This document shows positions 1 to 8,560 of a DNA stretch of 26,588 nucleotides, one piece after another. Origin of the DNA: G963664225 sp964538065 (GTDB lineage: Bacteria; Verrucomicrobiota; Verrucomicrobiia; Limisphaerales; UBA1319); assembly GCA_964538065.1 (NCBI GenBank), contig CAZIDG010000058.1, positions 1 to 26,588 of the forward strand. The letters are read 5' to 3'. The notes under the pieces are model-generated. The model saw only the letters and a list, made by a program, of their open reading frames with translations, searched no databases and was not told the DNA's origin. Each line of letters begins with the position of its first letter. Positions within the stretch are counted from its first letter, which is position 1. A program made the position numbers and the translations under genes.

Positions 1-68
1 CCGACATCCACGCTCCGCTCCCAAATAATGCCAGGGCGAAAACTCATGCCCCCCCAGGGCGAGAGCCA

Positions 69-101
69 AAAATAAAAAAGGCTCCGGACAATCCGGAGCC
101 T
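69..101 (-). terminator. Rho-independent terminator of the large secreted-protein gene
   Basis: A perfect 10-bp stem (79-88 with 92-101) closes a 3-base loop. Read on the minus strand it is followed at once by a T-rich tract (complement of the A-rich run 69-79). It lies 24 bases past the stop codon of the minus-strand gene that ends at 126, so it most likely ends that transcript. Stem, short loop and U-tract are all visible. Confidence 0.85.
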
Positions 102-125
102 GTGAAAATACCGAGAGGATCGATG

Positions 126-3100
126 TTATGGCAACAATTTGATTTTGTAGATTCCTTGATATGATGGGGATTCTACATCGATGAATGTTGTTATGCTGTT
201 TGTAGCCTTGATAATTGGATATAAAGGCAACCAATCGCTTTGGTTGGTTTGATTCTGGCGATAAACCTGGTATGTCCTGTTCGACACGCTGTTCCATGAG
301 ATCATGGGGACAGGCTTTATTTCACGAATGCATAAAGCTGATTCTGGATCGAGCGGATCTGTGCCAGCCAGGTATTCCTGTTCGTTGGTGGCTCCATCGT
401 CATCAGGATCTGCATTCGATACGGCACGCCAATCGTACTGGTATGAGGTGCCAAAGTATTTAACAAGCCAATCGCTCGGGATCCGGTCATCAAGTACATA
501 GACTCTTTTGAACGTGGCGGATATTGGCTCGGAAACACGTGTTTCGTGGTCGAACACTGCTGCAACAATAGTTGCGTTGGTTGTGAGAAGAAATGGCTTG
601 TCGTACCGGAGGGAATTTGTCGTGGGTGTTGATCCATCGGTGGTATAGAGGATCGTTGAACCAGTTGTTGTGGACAAGAGGGTCACGACAATGGAGTTGG
701 TGAACACACTATCGCCGGGATATATCGCTGCTTTGAGAGGAAGCGGTGGAAGGGCTTCACCAAGACCATCGAGTTCCACAATGCGTGGTCCATTATATGG
801 CCTGGATGTAGTGTGCTGCACAAATTCAGCACGAAAGACCTGGCCGGTGACGGCACCGATATTATTTTCTAGAAGTAGCAAGGACGCGGCATCCTTGAAA
901 TTGTAAGGATGTTCCGGTGTGAACGATGCAATTTCTGTAAAATTGGTGGCATCAAATGTTCGAGATTTTAATGTAAAACGATCAAACTCGCGCTGGTTTT
1001 CGTACATTGGACCATCACCTGCTGCAAAAAGACGAATAGCTTGAAGAAGAACCGGCGTTTTGGTTTGCCACTCGATGAAATGCGTTGAACCATTAGTCAT
1101 TCCATCATTGAAGAACGTGTATATCCTCTCGGGCGTGCAACCAATGGCAGAGCCAAGCATGTTGGATGCGTTTGACCCAGGGCGAATCAGACTGCTGTTG
1201 ACGACTTGGGCACCTTGGTTGACATCAAACAGGTCGCCGGTCATGGGCAAAATGCTTGTTGGAGTACCAAAACCTTCCAATTCGATAATGCGCGGGCCAT
1301 CAAGGCCCCGGTGTCCATCAAATTGCACAAACTCTGCTCGGAAATCCGAGGCAGTGATGGCGGGGAAATTGGTGTTTAAGACCAACAGGTTGGAGGCATC
1401 GACAAATGAATAGGGATGTGTTGGGATGAAGGTAAACACCGTCTGGTAGTTGGTGCCCACCTTGGCCCACAATGTAAAACGATCAAACTCACGTTCATTA
1501 TTGTATTGTTGACCGTCGCCGGAGGCGTACAACCGGACCTGTTTCAAATCGATGGCAGACGGTGTGCTCCATTCAACAAAGTGAGTGAAGCCTTCAGGTT
1601 GGTTATCCGAAAAATAGGTGTATTCGTCTTCTGTGCCAGCATCACCGGCACCGAACATGTTTTCAATATCACTGAAGCCGCGAGTGGGACTGTGCGCTGT
1701 GATTGTGATTCCAGAGTTGATGTCCCACAGATTGGCGGGGGATATCACTGACGAAGGATTGAGGGGGTCTGTCCCGGCCAGGTATTCCTGCTCGTTGGTG
1801 GCACCATCGCTGTCAGGATCTGCGGTTGATGCAGCACGCCAATCATATCGGTAGGACTCGCCAAAATATTGGGTCAACCAACTGCTGGGTATTTGATTGT
1901 CGAGGACATAAACACGCTTAAAACTTGCAGTTGCAGGTTCTGAAACAGCCGTGCCATCCACAAACATTGACGCTACAATGGTAGCACTGTTTGTGAGGGT
2001 GATGGCTTGATCATATATAAGCGAATTCGTTGTGGGGATCGAACCATCCAAGGTGTAGCGAATGATTGCATTAGTCGAGGAAGAGGTGATGGTCACGAGA
2101 AGAGAATTAGTAAAATCACCCCCAAGAGGCGATAGTGTCACCTTGGGAACAAGAGCTGACAAAGCCTCGCCAAACCCATCCAATTCTATGATACGAGGTC
2201 CGTTATAGGGCCCGGATGAAGTGTATTGCTCAAACTCAGCACGAAAAACTTGCCCGGTAATCGCGCCAACGTTTGTCATCAACAACAGTGTAGAATTTGC
2301 GTCAAAAAAAGCGTAGGGATGTTCTGGCTTGAAACTTACGATTTCTATGAAATTCGTGGAATCAATCGCCCGTGATTTCAAGGTAAAGCGATCGAATTCG
2401 CGTTGATTTTGATAGACCACACCATCCCCTGCAGCAAAAAGCCGGATGCTTTTCAAAAGCACCGGACTCATCGTTTGCCATTCGATGGAATGAACAGTGC
2501 CGGTGGGCATGTCATCGGAGAAATAGGTATAGATATTTTCCGATGAATCTCCAATGGAGGCCCCAAGCATATTGGCGGCATCTGAACTTGAACGAATTGG
2601 GCTGTTGGTGAGTATTTGGGTCCCTTGACTGATGTCGAACAAATCATTGGTGGATGGAAGCACTGTGCCAAAGCCATCGAGCTCGATGATGCGAGGACCG
2701 TCAAAACCTCGATGACCATCGTATTGCACAAATTCCGCGCGAAAATCCGAAGCTGTGACGGCTGGGAAATTAGTGTCGAGCACCAGTTGGTTGGAGGCAT
2801 CGACAAATGAATAGGGATGCGTTGGTGTGAAGGTAAGGACCGTTTCGTAGTTTGTGCCGGTTCTGGCCAATAGGTTGAAGCGGTCGAATTCTCGCTCGTT
2901 ATTAAAAAACGAACCATCCCCCGCCGCATACAGCCGGATTTGCTTTAAATCAATGGGAGATGGGGTGCTCCATTCAACGAAATGGGTAAAACCGTTGGTT
3001 TGGTTATCCGAATAATAGGTGTACTCGTCTTCTGTGCCGGCGATACCAGCCCCAAACATGCTCGTGATGCTGCTCGAGCCCCGTGTGGGGCTATGCGTTG

Positions 3101-3278
3101 TGATCGCAATTCCAGAGTTGATGTTCCACAGGTCTGTCGAGGAGGGCCCTGTTCCCAGAGCAGGCGCAACCGCAAAGCTATCTGATGCATGAACCGCAGA
3201 GGTAAGGGAGACCGTGGCAACGATGCCTATCAATACTGGAAGTAGTCGAGTTCCTGACTTAAAGGTGGTTGTTTTCAT
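126..3278 (-). CDS. Large secreted protein with duplicated beta-sandwich and chitobiase-C-terminal-like domains
   Basis: This is a 1050-residue exported protein with an N-terminal signal peptide (basic start, hydrophobic core about 11-28, likely cleavage after VHA at 29-31). Four related domains of about 160 residues follow at about 49-211, 212-378, 516-681 and 682-848. All share EREFDRF/QREFDRF, HPY.F, FRAEF and GPRI(I/V)EL motifs and look like all-beta carbohydrate-binding or discoidin-like modules, though I cannot name the family. After each pair comes a domain like the chitobiase/beta-hexosaminidase C-terminal Fn3-like fold (379-453 and 849-923, with YT.DGS.PTTNS). Then comes a DPDSDG/DPDDDG..NEQEYLAGTDP segment that resembles a calcium-binding thrombospondin-type-3 or EF-hand loop. 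The C-terminus (983-1050) contains WNSVSNRTYQVYR, a style common in Verrucomicrobia exoproteins. No catalytic domain is recognisable. A role in surface adhesion or polysaccharide binding is inference. No Shine-Dalgarno sequence is evident before the ATG. The 260 bases upstream are A+T-rich and hold no other gene. Confidence 0.85.
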   Translation of the reverse strand: MKTTTFKSGTRLLPVLIGIVATVSLTSAVHASDSFAVAPALGTGPSSTDLWNINSGIAITTHSPTRGSSSITSMFGAGIAGTEDEYTYYSDNQTNGFTHFVEWSTPSPIDLKQIRLYAAGDGSFFNNEREFDRFNLLARTGTNYETVLTFTPTHPYSFVDASNQLVLDTNFPAVTASDFRAEFVQYDGHRGFDGPRIIELDGFGTVLPSTNDLFDISQGTQILTNSPIRSSSDAANMLGASIGDSSENIYTYFSDDMPTGTVHSIEWQTMSPVLLKSIRLFAAGDGVVYQNQREFDRFTLKSRAIDSTNFIEIVSFKPEHPYAFFDANSTLLLMTNVGAITGQVFRAEFEQYTSSGPYNGPRIIELDGFGEALSALVPKVTLSPLGGDFTNSLLVTITSSSTNAIIRYTLDGSIPTTNSLIYDQAITLTNSATIVASMFVDGTAVSEPATASFKRVYVLDNQIPSSWLTQYFGESYRYDWRAASTADPDSDGATNEQEYLAGTDPLNPSSVISPANLWDINSGITITAHSPTRGFSDIENMFGAGDAGTEDEYTYFSDNQPEGFTHFVEWSTPSAIDLKQVRLYASGDGQQYNNEREFDRFTLWAKVGTNYQTVFTFIPTHPYSFVDASNLLVLNTNFPAITASDFRAEFVQFDGHRGLDGPRIIELEGFGTPTSILPMTGDLFDVNQGAQVVNSSLIRPGSNASNMLGSAIGCTPERIYTFFNDGMTNGSTHFIEWQTKTPVLLQAIRLFAAGDGPMYENQREFDRFTLKSRTFDATNFTEIASFTPEHPYNFKDAASLLLLENNIGAVTGQVFRAEFVQHTTSRPYNGPRIVELDGLGEALPPLPLKAAIYPGDSVFTNSIVVTLLSTTTGSTILYTTDGSTPTTNSLRYDKPFLLTTNATIVAAVFDHETRVSEPISATFKRVYVLDDRIPSDWLVKYFGTSYQYDWRAVSNADPDDDGATNEQEYLAGTDPLDPESALCIREIKPVPMISWNSVSNRTYQVYRQNQTNQSDWLPLYPIIKATNSITTFIDVESPSYQGIYKIKLLP
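333..1733 (-). repeat. Second copy of the ~1.4-kb in-frame internal duplication
   Basis: Codes residues 516-982, aligned domain by domain with residues 49-515. Both copies span about 467 codons, with small compensating length differences in the linkers. Divergence is concentrated in loops; the EREFDRF, DASN.LVL.TNFPA and KRVYVLD blocks are nearly unchanged. Confidence 0.8.
1734..3134 (-). repeat. First copy of a ~1.4-kb in-frame internal duplication
   Basis: Codes residues 49-515 of the large secreted protein: two related beta domains, one chitobiase-C-like domain and one calcium-type linker. The same order recurs in the second copy. Long stretches agree at DNA level, for example the segment around 2790-2820 and its counterpart at 1390-1420, which suggests a fairly recent tandem duplication rather than ancient domain shuffling. 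Confidence 0.8.
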
Positions 3279-3538
3279 AACTTGTTGTTTTTAGCATGAT
3301 TAAGGCGATGATGCAAAGCAAAAATAAGATAAAAATCTTTTATTTAACTCAATCATTGTTCATGTGTGAATCATGCTGATAAAAAACAGCGTGCAATATC
3401 CATCAGCAATATCAGATGCGTTGATCCGCAAAAGCTGCATGGCAGTCTTGAATGGACTCTGCCCGCCTGAGACCAGGCTCCAATGAGAATCGCAAAAACA
3501 TGGTTGATGGACTGCAAAAGGTTAACTAGGGTCACGGC

Positions 3539-4267
3539 ATGGCGCAGCACCTTTACAATAGCAAATGGGCCAAGATTCGGTGGTTTGTAAAGCGATTTGG
3601 ATACAAAGAGCTTGTTTATAAGCCATTACGCATGATTTTTGCCACACGAATCATACAACACTTGCCTGCAAAGGAATTTCGGTATAACGACCTTGCTCTG
3701 AATTGCTTCTATCATTCCTACAACATGACTTGGGCATGCGAGCGCTGTGTCGAAGTGCCTGTCATGTTGCATCACATTGCCTCTGCTCAAGGACAAGCGG
3801 TTTTGGAGATCGGTAATGTTTTGTCGCATTACCGCGCGGTGTCCCATCAGATTCTGGATAAATTTGAAACGGGCGTTGGTGTAATAAACCACGACATAAT
3901 CGGTTTTGATCCCGGCCAAAAGTACGATTTAATTGTTTCGATCTCCACGTTCGAACATATTGGTTTTGATGATGACGAGTATGATGAAAGAGGAGAGAAG
4001 ATACTGGCCGCCGTCGAATCATGTCGGAGTCTCCTGAGCAGGGGGGGGCGCTTTTTTATGAGTGTTCCTGTGGGGTATAATCCGGCATTGGATCGTTTGA
4101 TTATAAACCATCGCCTAGGAGAAAAGACCGCGACATTTATAAAGAGAGTGGCACGATTGGACTGGCAGACTGTGGGGCGAGATGAAGCGATGCAGTGCCG
4201 CTTTGGTCATCCATATCCTTACGCAAACGCGGTGATGATTGCAGAATTCTCTTCCCTGTCCCAATAG
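3539..4267 (+). CDS. Class I SAM-dependent methyltransferase-like protein
   Basis: A 242-residue soluble protein without signal peptide. The segment VLEIGNVLSHY (88-98) fits SAM-binding motif I of class I methyltransferases in a variant form: the usual glycine-rich end is replaced by NVLSHY, as seen in some polysaccharide-associated methyltransferases. YDLIVSISTFEHIGFD (129-144) matches the motif IV/post-motif region, and SLLSRGGRFFMSVPVGYN (164-181) fits the late beta-strand region. The substrate cannot be read from sequence. Its neighbour is a convergent glycosyltransferase, so methylation of a surface sugar is a reasonable inference. An AGGG sequence sits about 8 bases before the ATG. The gene looks A+T-richer than the genes beyond 5.7 kb, which may reflect an accessory origin. 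Confidence 0.75.
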   Translation: MAQHLYNSKWAKIRWFVKRFGYKELVYKPLRMIFATRIIQHLPAKEFRYNDLALNCFYHSYNMTWACERCVEVPVMLHHIASAQGQAVLEIGNVLSHYRAVSHQILDKFETGVGVINHDIIGFDPGQKYDLIVSISTFEHIGFDDDEYDERGEKILAAVESCRSLLSRGGRFFMSVPVGYNPALDRLIINHRLGEKTATFIKRVARLDWQTVGRDEAMQCRFGHPYPYANAVMIAEFSSLSQ

Positions 4268-4303
4268 TCCATCAACGCAAGAATGACGATGGATTTCTGT
4301 TTT
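4268..4303 (+). terminator. Possible weak terminator after the methyltransferase gene
   Basis: TCCATC (4268-4273) can pair with GATGGA (4288-4293), followed by a T-rich stretch (TTTCTGTTTT). The stem is only 6 bp with a 14-base loop, so this is a weak candidate. It lies in the 73-base gap between the convergent methyltransferase and glycosyltransferase genes. Confidence 0.3.
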
Positions 4304-4340
4304 GCGCTGCGGTCAATGAGCACAAAACGTAGGATAAGTT

Positions 4341-5588
4341 TTAATGGGGTGCCTGTATTTGACGATGAGGGCCTGAAGATGGTTGCCCTGCTGCATCTAG
4401 TACTCGAGGGCTTGATCCTGGATGTAGTGCTGACGAAAGGACGGTCAATTCTTGGGTTGCGATTTCCCGCAGACTATACCGTTTGATGAATTGCCAGCCT
4501 TGCTGAGCCATTTCCGATTGACGCAGGGGATTGTCGAGCAAGGCGAGCACATGATCAGCCGCCGCCTGCCAATCTCCCAAACCGACCAAATCCAACTGGC
4601 CCGGGAAGACAGCATCAAAGACAGGCAGGTGATAGGCTACAACTGGGAGTGAGTTGGCCATGAATTCTGTTATGGATAACCCCCATCCCTCCTCATAAGA
4701 AAAACTCAGGCCGATGCGGCTTCGGTGAAGAAGACGGTTCTTTTCGGTCTCTGAAATCCCCCCAGTGATGGTAATTGAGTTTGTGAGGCCATGGTGTCGC
4801 AACAATTCACTTAGTTCGGATCGTTGTGGACCTTCGCCAATGACCACCATTTTAGCACTTGGCTTTGTTTTTAAGACCTTTTCCCAAAAGCCAGGGAGGT
4901 CAAATATGCCTTTGTGTTCGTGAATTCTACCCAGGAACACAACATCGTAGTCCTTCTGATTGTTGGAGGATGGAAATTCAGGAGCCTCAGGAGGCAGTTG
5001 AACGCCGTATCCAACAACATGAATATTTCTTGGTGGCACTTTGAGATCGTCACAGAGTCTGGCATAATCATGAGCCACAATATCGGTGCTGCAGATGATG
5101 CCTAGGGCGTATTTTTGCATCAGCCAAGTGCTCCACCTTTCGGTGTGAATGAGAAGCTTGTCGAACACACCGTGGCGTTTCTTTTGAGCCACAAGGATGT
5201 GATGGTTTTTAACGCACCATGGCGTTTTTTGCCTCCATGCGATTGTCATGGCATTGAGGACTTCCAAAATGAATGGGCATGACGCCACGACCACATCGTA
5301 TTTGTGGGGCAGGCGGACCCAGAAGGCGGTCAGAAGGCGGTAGGCATAGGCTGGGAGATAACGCCAAGTCTTTTCAATGTAACGAGTTGCGTCGAACAGG
5401 CCATCGCTGCAGACCAGTCCCGCATGGGGGGCGAGGTTGCGAAGCTGTTTTTCTCCCGCCCGTGCCATGAGAAAATCCACCTCATGGCCCATGGCGTGCC
5501 ATTCATTGGCCATGCAGGCATAGTGCTTGAACACCCCGGAGATCGAGGTCGAGTCAGTTAACGTGTTGTGGACAACCAGTATGCGCAT
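4341..5588 (-). CDS. GT-B fold glycosyltransferase (GT4/GT1-type)
   Basis: A 415-residue glycosyltransferase expected to transfer a sugar from a nucleotide-sugar donor to a cell-surface glycan at the cytoplasmic face. The N-terminal Rossmann half begins MRILVVHN and includes the acceptor-side SGVF loop. The C-terminal half starts near 214 with YDVVFLGRIHEHKGI, a hallmark of the family. VVIGEGPQRSEL follows at 248-259, and the donor-binding EX7E motif is at E300 and E308 (EEGWGLSITE). The last 30 residues are low-complexity and probably disordered. The donor and acceptor are unknown. The convergent methyltransferase suggests a small polysaccharide-modification locus, but no polymerase, flippase or further glycosyltransferase is in the window. 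A GAGGG sequence lies about 13 bases upstream of the ATG, further than usual. Confidence 0.88.
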   Translation of the reverse strand: MRILVVHNTLTDSTSISGVFKHYACMANEWHAMGHEVDFLMARAGEKQLRNLAPHAGLVCSDGLFDATRYIEKTWRYLPAYAYRLLTAFWVRLPHKYDVVVASCPFILEVLNAMTIAWRQKTPWCVKNHHILVAQKKRHGVFDKLLIHTERWSTWLMQKYALGIICSTDIVAHDYARLCDDLKVPPRNIHVVGYGVQLPPEAPEFPSSNNQKDYDVVFLGRIHEHKGIFDLPGFWEKVLKTKPSAKMVVIGEGPQRSELSELLRHHGLTNSITITGGISETEKNRLLHRSRIGLSFSYEEGWGLSITEFMANSLPVVAYHLPVFDAVFPGQLDLVGLGDWQAAADHVLALLDNPLRQSEMAQQGWQFIKRYSLREIATQELTVLSSALHPGSSPRVLDAAGQPSSGPHRQIQAPH

Positions 5589-5731
5589 GGCGCGAGCCAG
5601 CCCTCGGGCGGTCTGGCAAAGACGGTATGCTCAAAAGATTCACGCCAGGCGTCAAGCTTCATTCGTTGAGGCGACGCAGGCGCATGGATGAGGGATCATT
5701 GTGGCTTGCTTTGCCCATGGGGGATCATACC

Positions 5732-6682
5732 ATGGCGCGGATGAGACGTTGGCTGATTTTGATGAGTTGTCTGATGCTTCAGGTAGCCGCCTGGGCTCAG
5801 GTTGAAGTAAGCTTGGCAGTCGAGCAAACTCAGTTTCTGCCCCGTGAAGCCCTGAGGGTCGGAGTGCGGATTACGAACCGTTCCGGCCAGACATTGCGTT
5901 TGGGGCAAGCCGATAATTGGGTGCATTTTTTGGTTGAGACTCAGGCCGGCGTCCCGGTGCCTGCAACGGGCCCCCTGGATGTCGTGCGCCCGTTCGAAAT
6001 CGAGTCTTCCAAGGTGGTGACTCGTTTCATCGACCTGGCTCCTGCCTATGCCCTGATACAGCCCGGTCGCTATCAAATCTCGGTGGAGGTTTCCATCAAG
6101 GAGTGGGATCAGAAGCTTGAGAGCAAACCTGTGGATGTTGAAATTGTGAAGGGATTCAAGATCTGGGAGCAGAATTTCGGCCTGCCCAAGTCCACAGCAG
6201 ACGATGCCCTGCCTCCCGAGGTGCGCAAGTATTCCCTCGTCAAATTGCAGGCGCTGGACAAGATTCGCCTCTATGCCTGTGTGTCGGATCGCAATGAAAC
6301 GCTCGTCTATCGCGCCTTCCCCATTGGTTCCATGGTTTCGTTCAGCAAACCTGAAGTGCAGTTGGACAAGGACAGCAACTTGCACGTGCTCAACCAATCG
6401 GGTTCAAAGTGGTTCTTCTACGCCATCGTGACCCCGCTGGGTGAACTCAAGTTGCGGCAGACCTATCATTATGGTTCGATCCGGCCTACCCTTAGGCCCG
6501 ATGGCGAGGGGGGCATTCACGTTAGCGGAGGTTTGCGCCAGATTACCAAGGACGATTATCCGCCCATCGAAGATGAAGTGGTGAAGGTGGAAGACAAGCC
6601 GCTTCCGTCTGCAAGCACAAACGCTCCGCCTTCCGATGCTCAGCAGATCAAGACAGGCAAGAAGGACAAGAAAAAGAGTTAA
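5732..6682 (+). CDS. Secreted protein of unknown function
   Basis: The reading frame is open from 5627, but the ATG at 5732 is preferred. It gives a proper signal peptide (MARMRRW, hydrophobic 8-20, cleavage after AWA at about 22), and GGGGGA lies about 8 bases upstream. The 316-residue product has a beta-rich region (about 23-140) with LVETQAG, RYQISVEVSI and VDVEIV strands, which looks like an immunoglobulin-like domain for resisting or sensing load; that is only an impression. A middle part (about 155-270) ends in WFFYAIVTPLGELK and a glycine-rich strand-turn segment. The tail is disordered and lysine-rich (GKKDKKKS). No enzyme motif is seen and I do not recognise the family. It stands alone on the plus strand and converges on ccsA with only 3 bases between the stop codons. 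Confidence 0.7.
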   Translation: MARMRRWLILMSCLMLQVAAWAQVEVSLAVEQTQFLPREALRVGVRITNRSGQTLRLGQADNWVHFLVETQAGVPVPATGPLDVVRPFEIESSKVVTRFIDLAPAYALIQPGRYQISVEVSIKEWDQKLESKPVDVEIVKGFKIWEQNFGLPKSTADDALPPEVRKYSLVKLQALDKIRLYACVSDRNETLVYRAFPIGSMVSFSKPEVQLDKDSNLHVLNQSGSKWFFYAIVTPLGELKLRQTYHYGSIRPTLRPDGEGGIHVSGGLRQITKDDYPPIEDEVVKVEDKPLPSASTNAPPSDAQQIKTGKKDKKKS

Positions 6683-6685
6683 GGG

Positions 6686-8560
6686 TCAGTTCCCGGTCGC
6701 AGGCTTTACATGGGTCAAATGGGGCGGAGTGGCTTTGCTGAAACTGGCCCATTGCCTGGTGGGGATCAATCCCAGTCCTATAAGGACAAGCTGGCTTGCC
6801 ACAAACAGCTTCAGCCAGAAGAAGGCTCCGTCCATGAATCCGTAGGCATGCAGTCCGATGCCCAGCATGTTCACCCCGAACCATGAAAAGCTGGTCACAA
6901 TATTGCCGAAGATGGCCATGTTCATGATGCCCCGCGCCTTGATCATGCCGCACCAACGCGCGTGAAGGATGGCTGCATTCCATAGCACAATGATCAAAGC
7001 CCCGTTTTCCTTCGGATCCCACCCCCAAAAGCGTCCCCATGATTGATCGGCCCAGATTCCACCCAACACTGTCCCCACAAAGCTGAAGAACGTCGCAAAA
7101 CAGATGATGCCATAGACAATCCGCTCCAGTCCTTCAGACATGGCGGGTGTCAGGGTTCGCGTCAACACGCCTCGAAGCACATACATGATGGCAATCAAGC
7201 CCGCCACGAAGGTCGAGGCGTACCCCAGCGTGACCGTGATCACGTGGGTGGCCAGCCAGAAGTTGGTATCCAGCACCGCGCGCAACATTTCCATCGTGTC
7301 CCCCCCAAGTGCCAGGTTATGGGCGATGATCAGGGTCACAAATCCCATCGTGCCTGCGACCACGATGCCAATGCCATCCCGGTTGATCCGTTCGATGATG
7401 AGCCCCAGCAGCACGGCTCCCCACCCGATGAATACAGCGGAACTATACAGGTTCGTCACGGGGGGGCGGCCTTCCAGGACCATGCGATATATCAAGCCCG
7501 TCGTATGAATTCCCAGGGCCAGCACGGTGATGTATTGAGCGGAGCGTCGCAGCCAGTCTGACCAGTTGAACCAGGAGCAGAATGCAAGCACAAGAGCCAG
7601 AACATACAGGATGATCGATTTGTAGAATGGCTGCATGTAATTGTAGAAAAACTCGCTCGCGCTTTTGTTAAATTCCTTGGGGTGACTGCCTGCCAGGGAC
7701 TGCCTCAAGGATGTCAGGGCGGCATTGAAGTCCGCGGGGCGGTCCTCCTGATAGGCGGTGGCCATCGAGGCATACTGCCTTACAATGTCAGGTATCTGGT
7801 TCTGCCGGGCGCATTCCATCAGGGCGGTCCCCATGGTGGTCCATTCACTGACACTTTTCTCAGCCATGCTGGGGGGTACGGTCAACGGATAGCCGGCGCG
7901 TGAGAGCACTTCATACCGGGACACGAATTGAAGGAAGGTGTTGAATGCTTTTTCATCATATTCCTTTTTGTCCTCTCGCGCTCTCAAGGCGGTGATACCT
8001 GGCGCGATGGATTTTTCATAGGCCTGCAGTTCGCCAACGAAGTTGGTGGACCCTTCTGGTATGATGGAGTTCTTGAGCCGGTAATAGAGATTCAGGGCAT
8101 TGTGCGTTCGCATGACCTGCTTTTCAAAGGCAGTCTGCAGTTGCACATCCTTGGAACTGATCCTCCGGGCCTGATGGTCAATTTCCATTATGTTGGTGCC
8201 CAGATCATTATATGAAAAATGTTTTTGCTCCTGGGGCAGACGAAGCAGGCTTAATAATTCAGGGTGATCGATGCGAAAAATTTTGCGCTCATCCGCCTTG
8301 CGTGGGTTAAAAAACACCTCCAGCAGCCACTCGCTTGCACCGAGAGTGTGGCCGTCCGAGGTGGGGGCGGACTGTTTGTTGCGGATCTGCAGCAATGCGT
8401 TTCGGGCGACGGAGTCCATCGGCTGGACGCGGCCATTCAACACCACGGGCAATTGCCCAAAATCCTTCGTGTGAAAGGTGGTTTCGCGCGGGGGGCGCAA
8501 TGTGGAAAGAAACCAGATTGCGCAAAGGGATACAAGGAGGATGGGGATCCACTTTTTCAT
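6686..8560 (-). CDS. ccsA: Cytochrome c biogenesis protein CcsA (system II haem handling)
   Basis: A 624-residue membrane protein. The C-terminal half (about 315-605) is a CcsA/CcmF-type haem-handling domain with about eight membrane helices and the tryptophan-rich WWD motif (GGIWADQSWGRFWGWDPKE, 500-518). Candidate conserved haem-ligand histidines are H352, H439, H533 and H571. In system II, CcsA with ResB moves haem to the periplasm and attaches it to CXXCH apocytochromes. The N-terminal half is unusual: one membrane anchor (about 5-20), then some 290 mostly soluble residues rich in helices, beginning with FHTKDFGQLPVVLNGRVQPMD. Extended CcsA proteins like this occur in Bacteroidota and PVC bacteria. 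The start codon overlaps the resB stop by 4 bases (ATGA), which implies translational coupling. It is the last gene of the lipoprotein-resB-ccsA unit, and no terminator is visible after it. Confidence 0.93.
   Translation of the reverse strand: MKKWIPILLVSLCAIWFLSTLRPPRETTFHTKDFGQLPVVLNGRVQPMDSVARNALLQIRNKQSAPTSDGHTLGASEWLLEVFFNPRKADERKIFRIDHPELLSLLRLPQEQKHFSYNDLGTNIMEIDHQARRISSKDVQLQTAFEKQVMRTHNALNLYYRLKNSIIPEGSTNFVGELQAYEKSIAPGITALRAREDKKEYDEKAFNTFLQFVSRYEVLSRAGYPLTVPPSMAEKSVSEWTTMGTALMECARQNQIPDIVRQYASMATAYQEDRPADFNAALTSLRQSLAGSHPKEFNKSASEFFYNYMQPFYKSIILYVLALVLAFCSWFNWSDWLRRSAQYITVLALGIHTTGLIYRMVLEGRPPVTNLYSSAVFIGWGAVLLGLIIERINRDGIGIVVAGTMGFVTLIIAHNLALGGDTMEMLRAVLDTNFWLATHVITVTLGYASTFVAGLIAIMYVLRGVLTRTLTPAMSEGLERIVYGIICFATFFSFVGTVLGGIWADQSWGRFWGWDPKENGALIIVLWNAAILHARWCGMIKARGIMNMAIFGNIVTSFSWFGVNMLGIGLHAYGFMDGAFFWLKLFVASQLVLIGLGLIPTRQWASFSKATPPHLTHVKPATGN

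Noticed and set aside
5627..5731. Upstream extension of the secreted-protein gene to 5627
   Set aside because: It would put 35 arginine-rich residues before a good signal peptide; ATG 5732 has a nearby GGGGGA.
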